NCBI RefSeq assembly: GCF_003184185.1
Contig: NZ_QHJG01000004.1
Span: forward strand, 139,571-203,570
Direction: 5' to 3'
DNA length: 64,000 bases
DNA from: Legionella qingyii
Lineage (GTDB): Bacteria > Pseudomonadota > Gammaproteobacteria > Legionellales > Legionellaceae
Shown: positions 56,697 to 64,000 of the stretch, one piece after another
Layout: every line of letters starts with the position of its first letter
Position numbering within the stretch: position 1 is the stretch's first letter
Position numbers and translations under genes: made by a program
The notes under the pieces: generated by a model
Databases searched by the model: none
What the model was told of the DNA's origin: nothing
The model's input: only the letters and a program-made list of their open reading frames with translations

Positions 56697-57386
56697 TACA
56701 GGGGTTTTTAAATATAGAGAATGCGTTAGTGTGGTTTGTTTCTTGAGCACTAAAGTTCAATAGTACTCTTTAAGGTTAGGTGCAAATTACCAAAATGCAA
56801 TTAATTTTTCCTGCCGAATTTTGTTCCTCTAAATTTTTTTGATCTTCCTCTAGAAGGACTTGTTATGCTATTATTGCTACATTTTTTCTTTGAGTAACTT
56901 AATAATTGTTGGTAATTCTTATCACCCCTAAAACTATTTCATTGGATATCTCCGCTAAATTTAGATACGTGAGTGTTTTTCCTACTAAATCGCGGGAAAA
57001 ATAAACTACCCTGCAATTTATTTAAAAAGCGACCTTTTCTTCAAGTCGATTAAAATCTCAGCCCGTTACAGCTTATACATCTTTCACGCTATTTCAAGCG
57101 TCTATTTTATCTTTACTGGCCACAGTAAAACGTTTGGTTTAGTCCTTAGTTTCTTTGTGATAGATTTTGAATGGGTGGGAGTCTACTGTTATTATCGTTC
57201 CGTCTCCATAGCCAAGGTTATGGTCTTTGTTCACGTGAACGAGTTGAGTCATAATTACTTCTGCAAGTATGAAATTCGTTACGGTATCCCTTTCAACCTT
57301 AAAAATTATGAGGTTCATGACTTGGGTCATGTTGCAGTTGTTTACTCGGGGTCTTCGGTCCTAAATGCTGATTTAATTTACTTACT
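56697..57386. CDS. Duplicated unknown gene, copy B, 229 residues (rightward)
   Basis: Rightward frame. ATG at 56697 was chosen because GGAAGG lies eight bases upstream (an in-frame ATG at 56691 is too close); TGA at 57384-57386. The same protein family as copy A, with near-identity over the first ~145 residues and the last ~30, and many changes in the Ser/Pro/Asp-rich region between (YPPSDDNNSKAEVSVPIPET). A strong hairpin follows. The 856-base offset between the two starts defines the duplication unit. Confidence 0.78.
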
Positions 57387-57394
57387 TTTGAGAA

Positions 57395-57420
57395 TCTCCT
57401 CCTCATTTTCTCGGAGGAGA
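57395..57420. terminator. Hairpin after copy B
   Basis: Eight-base arms (TCTCCTCC/GGAGGAGA as printed) nine bases beyond the copy B stop at 57386. Convergent with the GGDEF-EAL gene. The MITE-like element begins ten bases further on, so it lies between that gene and this terminator. Confidence 0.7.
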
Positions 57421-57429
57421 AAGTAAAGT

Positions 57430-57555
57430 TGTCTTGAATGCTTTTTGAGGTTAGAGAAGCAATTTTTTACAAAAATTAAGCCAGTAAATCATATAGAATT
57501 GAGGGAGTCATTTTTGTAAAAAACGGAGTTGGAATCTCAAAAAGCGTTCAGGACA
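57430..57555. mobile_element. MITE-like element, copy 2 (about 126 bp)
   Basis: In leftward reading it begins ACAGGACTTGCGAAAAACTC and ends GAGTTTTTCGTAAGTTCTGT, 20-base terminal inverted repeats with two mismatches. The core matches copy 1 (29402-29503) in the opposite orientation; copy 1 lacks about 20 bases near one end. No coding capacity. It sits 12 bases beyond the stop of the GGDEF-EAL gene. Confidence 0.85.
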
Positions 57556-57567
57556 AGTTTAGCGAAT

Positions 57568-59211
57568 AGTAGAATATGGACTTAGGTTGTTTCGGTATTT
57601 AAGTATTCCTGAATCAACCAAACTCTTTATGCAAGGAACAGGTATAAATGTTGGTATAACAAACTCAACTAGAAATTAAAGGAATAAAAAATGAGGTAGT
57701 CGGTTTTGGAGATTTAGGTTCCAAACACGGTTAAATTGTTATCGAAGTTGGTAAAAGCTAAAGAAGAACAGAAATCAGTACAAGTTTTATTCTCTAAAGA
57801 GTTAAAAATAAAGTAACTAACCCTCTAAAAGGTTTATGTCTTTTCTTCTTATCGGTGACGTTTTTAGTACATAACTATAGAAATGTGGATTTGCCGAGTT
57901 AACTAAATTGTGGAGATAACTAAAAAGGACTAGGCTATTTGTTCGCGCGAGTAACTTAAGGTTACAATTTATGAGCCCCCGTTAAAATACAAGTAATTCA
58001 TTAAAGAGATGTTTAAGTCCATTAAAAAATAGTTAACGTAGGACTTGGCTATTTAACTGACTACGTTTTTAGAATACAGGTCGGACCACGGTTTCGCGAT
58101 TAACAAAACATTGTAAATAATTGTACTTGCTACAATTAACGACCCAATTTGAACTAGAGAGCTATTCGCCGTATTTAAAAAGGTCTGACTAATTAGGTAT
58201 GACAAGTACATGTTTTGCTTGGTACTGGAGTCGGGGTTATTAAGATGGCCAAAAGTCGAGGTGTGTTCCAACTATTATCTCGAAGTAGAGGACTAAAAGA
58301 TACCTAAAGAAATTACGTAAGTAGTGTTAAGCTAACCATCATTTCAGGAGAAGGTACAAACTTAATATTTATCGTTTTCCATAAAACAAGAAGGAACGTA
58401 CTTTCTGACGGCAAGCACGTACTGAATAATTACTTTGTAGTAGGAGAGGTAGTGCTCCTATTTAGTGTCGGGGTCGTCACCATGGCTATAAATGTACTTA
58501 AGGTAGATGATATTCTAGTTCTAATCAACGTAGTTATTACCGGAGGTTGTTCCATAACATTAATTAAACAAGTAAGTTAGAACCATTATTATTTCGTTTA
58601 AGTAGCGAAAGTTGCGCTCGTTATCATAAATAAGGGTACCATCGGACATTGTATTTTCCTAATTGATTGTATAGAAAATTAAAAAATTGTTTGACTTAAT
58701 TTTGTGACAACCGTAATTTTAATGGCTTTAACAGCACTTACTGAAATTTTAGTAAATTGAAATTATATTACTGGCGGTTAAGTAAGCTAAGGAGTTAAAA
58801 TAATTACCGAACAAACTAAACAAGCGATTTGTCTTTTCGTAACCCGTCGACACATTTTATTAGTACGAGTGAAAATATAAAATCAAAACTAAGCTCTAGC
58901 GATGAAAACATAGCTTCACGGAGCCAAAATAGACGTTGGTCACTAAGACGTCATAAGTGGTTAGGTACTTTTTTACTAACAGGGGTTATTCGTTTCTCTT
59001 TTCCCCAATCTAGCTCTTAGGTTTATCGCCCTAAACAACAAACACGAAATTATTTCGGTAAGTCTAACTGTTTTGGCCAATAAACTATTCTGTGTTGGTC
59101 ACTTCGCTAATTATATGATGTTTAGCGTTACGAATTAGGATATATTCGTATGAACAAGTGTATGAGAAAATTTTATTAACTTGAAGAACGCTCGAACATT
59201 AAATACAGGTA
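57568..59211. CDS. Degenerate GGDEF-EAL membrane protein (leftward)
   Basis: Leftward frame of 547 residues, ATG at 59211, TGA at 57568-57570. Two N-terminal hydrophobic segments (IGLSIAICSILIASLVV, WILDLTPFLFAYWG). Then SEHDYFTQLPNAFLFSEQI and ARVESDEFALLLPRLNE, a GGDEF domain whose GG is replaced (ESDEF). Then MKLYYQPCVELKTGRIIGAE with EVM instead of EAL, and HDFCSGYSS instead of DDFGTGYSS. Both cyclic-di-GMP catalytic centres look impaired, so a binding or scaffolding role is more likely than synthesis or breakdown. Last of the signalling genes, 80 bp behind the cyclase gene. Confidence 0.87.
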
Positions 59212-59291
59212 TATTAATCATCATAAAATATACGTATTTAATTAAAATCATGAAATTAAATATTAATGTACTTTAATATTTTTATTGCCTA

Positions 59292-60929
59292 AGTCCTGAA
59301 TTGGTCAGCGAAATGATTTTTTATCCAACCGTACAACGGATAAGGAAATTGGTTTTATCAGGGAGAAAAAAGTTTATGTTTTTCTCGAAAGTCGTCAACT
59401 ATTCAAAGAAGTGAGTGTACTTAAGCTAGGCCGAGTGGCACTCTGAGGTATGCCGAGCGCTATAACTAGCAAAAAGGGGTGTCTAGTATTCGTTTAAAAA
59501 AGAAAGGATACTGTGGTGGGTGATGTCGAGGTCATACTTAGGGATACGCTTCTACTTACCCTTTTTCTTTGACAAGTAAGTGGTAGAAATAGAAAAGTTC
59601 CTGTGATGTACGTTTCAGTCGTTGTGTAAGTCGCACTCTAGCTAAAAACTAACCACGTGGTCGGTGGCGGTATATCGTTAGTGGATAGCAAAATTAAAAA
59701 AGTTCTGGCTTAACTAGACATTCAAGTAGGTATCGGCTTTTATACTATAAGTTGTAGAGTTAATTGAGTGAACCTCAGTCAAACAGACGATTAAAGCTTT
59801 TTAACTGTTATAGCTATTTATACCGACACTGTCTTCTTTTAGCGAGTTGTTAACAAACAAGCGGGACAAAGTTTGCAAGACGTTATCGTGAACCGTGTTA
59901 TGAGTTGTTATCTAGTAGGCTAAAAAAGAAACGAAGAAAATTAACCCGTTCTATCTCAAAAAGAAATAGGGAGTCGTAAAAAAAGAGATACCTTCTAAGC
60001 TACGCACGAAATTTTTATTGTCCTAATTTACCAAATTCTTCTATTAGTAGTCGGGGGTAAAGCTCTGTTGCATGTTGACGTAGTTAAAGAAACTCGCCTC
60101 TTTACTGTTAGTGTCCTTCCATTATTATTTCCGACACCGGGGATTAAGAAAAATTTTGCAGTTTTGGTGAATAGGGACTACACTATTAACTATTTTCATA
60201 ATTTAGCTTTAACGGAGACAGATAAAGCAGTTCGTGAAACCTTCGTAGAGGCGTTCCACAACGTAATTTGGGTATTACGAACTCAGCTGCATAATGATTT
60301 AGAGAACGGTAAAGTAATAGAAGTTGTTGCTCTTATCTTGGAGACATGCGAAATCCAACTTTATATTAAAAGAACAGTTCGCCTCCTTACCTCTATTAGT
60401 GTAGTGCTTAATGGTCCAAGCTGAAAAATTTAACGCGATTATTTAGTCTCGGGAAGGTAACGTGAACCCGGTTAAATAACTAAAGCAGTTACATAGGTTA
60501 TTTGTTAAAACGTCGGTTTTCTTAGAAAAGTTATAGTATTTATTTGACAAGAACGAGGTAACTCTTAAGAAGTAGGTTTTCGTTGAGTGTTATCGGTTAG
60601 TGACTTAACTCACCACATTCATTTAATTTAACGTTTAGTGATGATTTACAAAAGTTTAATTTGCGAAAACCAAAAGAGAGTTAGCTCGGTTTCGAATTTT
60701 GAAGTAGCTGTGCCGCAACGTTCTCAAAAGGACTAACATTTTAGAAAAGTTCTAGTAGGAGCATGGACAGTTCCACTATCTTACGTTCGAGTAGTTCATT
60801 TTAGAGTCGTATCGGTTGTTAATGTAGTTCTCCACACCTTTTGAGTGAGGCATTCGACCGTTTATTTCGAAGAGCAAGTGCACAATCTCAATGCAATGCT
60901 AAGCCGAAACGAAAAAATAACTCTAAGTA
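59292..60929. CDS. Class III adenylate/guanylate cyclase with pseudo-receiver and His-less kinase-like segments (leftward)
   Basis: Leftward frame of 545 residues, ATG at 60929, TGA at 59292-59294. Two HisKA-like segments lack the phospho-His: SLRSEFSTPLDVIVGY and DLQFNLLTPLNSVIGYCELL. A receiver domain follows (ILVVEDNEMARD) with the phospho-Asp replaced (LILLSIITSGISGF). It then has the cyclase: ERFSSVTAIFIDIVNFSKLA, KIKTIGDCYMAVAGAP, IGIHTGAVVGGVIGKKKFAY, DLWGKTINIASRME. Metal Asps, base-selecting Lys and Asp, and transition-state Asn and Arg all appear present, so cyclase activity (cAMP most likely) is expected without phosphorelay control. Separated from the response regulator by 33 bases. 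Confidence 0.9.
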
Positions 60930-60962
60930 ATTAAGACAAGGGAATAGCTCACTTTATGAGAA

Positions 60963-61340
60963 AATGAGACGTCGAAAAAAATGATTGGCAAGCTAGAAGA
61001 GTTCTTCCGCCCCTTCGAGTTATCCGAAGTGAAGCATAAGTAGCGTTGGACGACGATGGCGAAAAAGGGCTAGCGGGTGGTAGCGTACACGACAATTTCG
61101 TTATTATCCCTACCTAACCCATAAACCTAGACTAAACTCAACAGCGCAGCGAAGTATCGGTAGATTTTGTCCGTCCGAATTCAGGTAATTTTATTCTAGT
61201 CCTACAAGTAGAGAACGGTACTATTGAGGAAAAAGAGGTAGGTGACGCGTCGAGTGAGGTATAGGAAATGCAACGTTTGCAGAACTATTGTATAGTTCTA
61301 AGTTAAGTAATAGAAGGTGTTAGTTCTAAAAATGGCGGTA
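60963..61340. CDS. Single-domain response regulator, CheY/DivK-like (leftward)
   Basis: Leftward frame of 125 residues, ATG at 61340 (GGAG upstream), TAA at 60963-60965. ILIVEDNELNLDMLSRRLQR gives the acidic pocket, DLILMDLSLPVLDGYEATRQ the phospho-Asp, then IPIIALTAHAM (Thr) and YEVKPIELPRLLEKI (Lys). No output domain. Eleven bases after the hybrid kinase, so it is its likely phospho-acceptor or competitor. Confidence 0.95.
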
Positions 61341-61351
61341 TCGTCATAGAG

Positions 61352-63913
61352 GATTGCTAAAAATTAATAAACAGGTTAGACTAGGCAATAGCAACGTTAT
61401 TCAACAACCGCTAATATTCTTAAAAAAACATTTTGTTGAAACGAGCTTAAGTAATCTTTTAGCGCAAGAAGGACTCAGTTAAGAAAACGTCAATGTTATT
61501 AATGCCCTTAAACTCGGGTGAAGAGTACGAAAACATTAAGCGCATATTGTAGTTTTGGTAGGTAGAGACCGTAATTATTTAGGTCCTCCTATTCTCTTCC
61601 CCAAACGAGGCGATTTTGTCGATTGCGTAGTGCCGGTAAAAATCGAAGGTCGTGCAAGGTGAACCTAAAAAACTACCGAGAAGGGTACTAGACGGCACTT
61701 AGGCGAAGTAGTAGGTGTTAATTATGTCTGAACTCACGTAGGAATCCATTATACACGAGTTAAAATAGGTAATCACGGGATCCGAGTTAGCCAAATAACT
61801 CTATTAGTTGTCGTGGATTTCGTTTTGGGTCCAGAAAAAGGTCGTCGTAGCTTTGATTTTAGTGCCCTTATAAGTGTTCTAACCGTAGTCGAAAATTACG
61901 GCTGTTTCACCGGGTAGGTAGGTAGTACCCGTATTATTGTAGTTCTCATTAGTTCAGTCCAACCATAAAAGAACGGTTTCTTTCCGTAAGAAGGGGTACC
62001 TTGCGCACGTTATGAGCCTATGGACTAAGTAAGTCCGAAAAGAGGTAATAAAATACTTAAAGTCCTAGTAGTAGTTGGTGCTCTTGACAAAATTGACGAC
62101 GAAAAAGAAACCGTAAGTCAACACCATCAAAAAGGCCTCTATAAAAGAGTTGTGGGTGCCACGATTAGTAACCATTGTACTACCACTTGCACCTTGGAAA
62201 TGGTATAAGTGAGAGTTATCACTGTAGAGGAGGGTCATAAAATCTTTTCGAAAACCAGTTTATTTCTGGGTTAGGTCATGGTGGCTTAGCTGCACAACAA
62301 CTGCTGAGGCGGACTCTTTTGCGAAACTTGTTACATGGATTAACGAGTGCACAATCCGGCTAGGGACATAGTGAGTGACGTTTAACATACATGCTAAATA
62401 GCAATGAGTAATAGCCGAAGTGTCTATTTTATTAGCATGGAAGAAATCATTTAAATCGGCGTAACGACTAATTTAAATTGTCCGTAACGGAATGAAAATG
62501 CTCTAGACACACGTACTATGAGTGAACCCCCAGCTAGAGCATAAACTTACTTAAGTATAAGAATAAATGGTTCCCTTGTTAATATCGGAGGTCTAGGAAT
62601 TAGTATAACCCCTGTAACTGTAGAAGGTCTTTTTATAGGTAGAACGGGCGAAGGTAGAAGCTATTTAGGTTATATAGCAACTATTCTCTGTTGTTTACAA
62701 AACGACTTCTGAGATAAAAAAACTCTAGTAGGTCTATTGAGAGTACCGGCCGTAGAAGGTAAAGAAGAAGGTTATTAAGCGTCATGGGATACTACCGTAA
62801 TTCACCCCATGCATTAAGCACCGACCATAATCGTTATTTAAGTCTAAACCGAAATAAACGGTGAAGTCTTAGAAAGAACCGAAGCAAATTAACTTGGTGG
62901 TCGAAAAGGTCTAAAACTAAATGTAAAAAGTCGAGGTACCAAGAACTAAGTTGGTTAAGCACATTTACGAGAACACATATCACGTCTGAAACTCTGTACC
63001 ATAATTTTGAACAGTGCTGGAGCAAGTTTAGTAACATCCCTCAGTAGAGATTTGCTACAAAATTCGACTGGAATAAAAACCATTAGGAAACGTAACGGTA
63101 TCAATTACGTAAGTTACTAAACCTTTATCGTACATTTTTTTACATGCGATGTTACTATCAATTGCTGTCATAGGGTTATCCGTTTGACTAGTATTAGTAT
63201 GCTAACCAACTTTATTCAACAACTTTTCAGTCATTACTAACGGGGAAATCAAAAGAACAATAACGTAGGTTCAACAGTTTAACAAAGCTCTCTGAGTGAT
63301 CTAACAAAACATGGAGCTATACTAAAAAAACATTAACGTTAAACTCTAATAACTCAAGAAATGCATCTCTTTACTATGAAGGACTCGGAAATCAATTAAC
63401 CAATCGTTGGTTTAGTTTAACTGCTGAGTTTAGGTCACGTCTAACTACGTCAACACCCAATAGGACATTATTTAACAAATCAACAACGTTAAATCTCACA
63501 CAATTGCCATACTCGCCATCTTCAACTAAGAAGAGATTTAATAAGTTAAGTAGACTTAAGAGAAGAAGGCGCTCAACGAGCTAATTAGGGTACTCTTTAC
63601 GGTCGAGTCATAATTAAAAAAGTAGTTGCGCCTTACGTAGTCTTTATAATAATTTTTAGTCTAGTAGATTTCAACAAAATTCGACCAGCGAAACGCATTC
63701 AAAGGGGAGTACCTCTATTGGTGCATCAACCGCATACAAAAAAAATATAACTATTCAATTTTGTGGTGACTATAAAAGACTGACCAACACTTAACAAAAT
63801 TGAAGAAATAGTTACTCGACAAAAACTAGCCGGTTAAGAAAAAAGCAAAAGTTTTTTCGAACCCAGTTAGAGTTATTAGACAGTAGTTAAAAATTTTTCA
63901 GGACTATCCAGTG
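61352..63913. CDS. Hybrid sensor histidine kinase with two receiver domains (leftward)
   Basis: Leftward frame of 853 residues. GTG at 63913 overlaps the upstream gene's stop (GTGA); TAG at 61352-61354. The first ~210 residues form a helical sensor. A membrane segment (IGILSLTIIVAYIFLHAIS), HAMP-like linker and coiled coil follow. Then AKSEFIANTSHELRTPLNAI (HisKA, phospho-His), LVKVRQCLLNLISN (N box), VSDTGIGL, and GTGLGLYLTKSFSKILGGDV (ATP-lid boxes). Receiver 1 has DLITLDVIMPMMDG; receiver 2 has LILLDLLMPEMDGF. All phosphorelay residues are present. Only one membrane segment was seen, so the sensor may face the cytoplasm or use a second weak segment. Signal unknown. Confidence 0.94.
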
Positions 63914-64000
63914 AAATTCAAAAACTTCACGAACGCGAATTTAAATTCTTCAACTCAGCCTTACAGCCACGGAACAAGCACTGGACGAAGTCTCGGGTCT
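63910..64000. CDS. C-terminal end of an unidentified gene (leftward, cut by window edge)
   Basis: The frame enters from the window edge and ends with TGA at 63910-63912. It reads GSEAGHEQGTDIPTQLLKFK then a basic end. Its stop overlaps the hybrid kinase start (GTGA), so the kinase is probably translationally coupled to it. Too short to identify. Confidence 0.6.

Larger units (their letters stand above)
55763..57386. repeat. Tandem duplication, unit about 856 bp
   Basis: Two direct copies including the promoter-proximal region (for example TTATCAGATATAATATTTAT as printed at 55778 and again at about 56633) and the whole gene. Divergence is concentrated in one segment of the coding region, suggesting either diversifying change there or gene conversion keeping the rest alike. 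Confidence 0.85.

Noticed and set aside
1..64000. tRNA, rRNA or CRISPR arrays
   Set aside because: No T-loop-like pattern, rRNA signature or regularly spaced repeats were noticed in either the printed or the reversed reading. The check by eye was not exhaustive.

Overview
KEY POINT: this window is printed backwards. Neither strand, read 5'->3' as given, carries plausible genes: the longest open frame is 190 codons, and none resembles a known protein. If the letters are read from position 64000 down to 1 without complementing them, the window becomes a densely coded bacterial sequence with long frames, ribosome binding sites, stop/start overlaps, hairpins and unmistakable protein motifs. It is therefore the plain reversal (not the reverse complement) of a natural sequence. 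All features use window coordinates. 'Leftward' means letters as printed, read from high to low coordinate. 'Rightward' means each printed letter is complemented and read from low to high coordinate. Strand is '.' because no gene lies on either strand as conventionally defined. The original coordinate of position p is 64001-p, or the opposite strand of that.

Organism (inference): an AT-rich gammaproteobacterium of the Legionella type. The evidence is several Dot/Icm-effector-like proteins (an ankyrin protein with a Cys-protease-like head, a TcdA/TcdB-type glycosyltransferase, a Fic protein, a 1230-residue protein with a C-terminal membrane segment), degenerate GGDEF-EAL and class III cyclase regulators, and the overall gene style. 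Species was not determined.

Layout, left to right. 1-1712: copper P-type ATPase N-terminus (partial) and a possible Cys-peptidase. 1785-13050: an 11.3-kb polyketide synthase/condensation-domain gene without integrated acyltransferase, carrying one frameshift. 13345-13411: a perfect 23-bp-arm palindrome. 13541-21000: RecB-like nuclease/helicase, Fic protein and small unknowns, plus an effector-like gene with a GC-rich patch. 21017-30943: quinol-type NO reductase, AlkA, RtcB, archease, a CHMI-family isomerase, EamA exporter, AraC regulator, Hsp20 and small proteins. 31038-37737: a CzcCBA-type heavy-metal efflux operon with a cupredoxin across a divergent gap. 38000-45200: cold-shock protein, small HTH protein, glycosyltransferase, ankyrin effector candidate and an SDR. 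45552-49230: a 50-residue ORF coupled to a class III aminotransferase, then a LysR regulator divergent from lrgAB. 49398-57386: outer-membrane protein, the large effector candidate, and a tandemly duplicated unknown gene. 57430-63913: a signalling block of hybrid histidine kinase, CheY-like regulator, adenylate/guanylate cyclase with a dead receiver, and degenerate GGDEF-EAL protein, all leftward.

The signalling block looks like one co-directional unit (gaps of 11, 33 and 80 bp). The efflux operon has a 4-bp stop/start overlap and a 9-bp gap. RtcB, archease and AlkA are co-directional and may form a nucleic-acid repair cluster. Two MITE-like copies share near-identical cores and CAGGACTT-type ends. 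All translations were made by hand, and no database search was possible.
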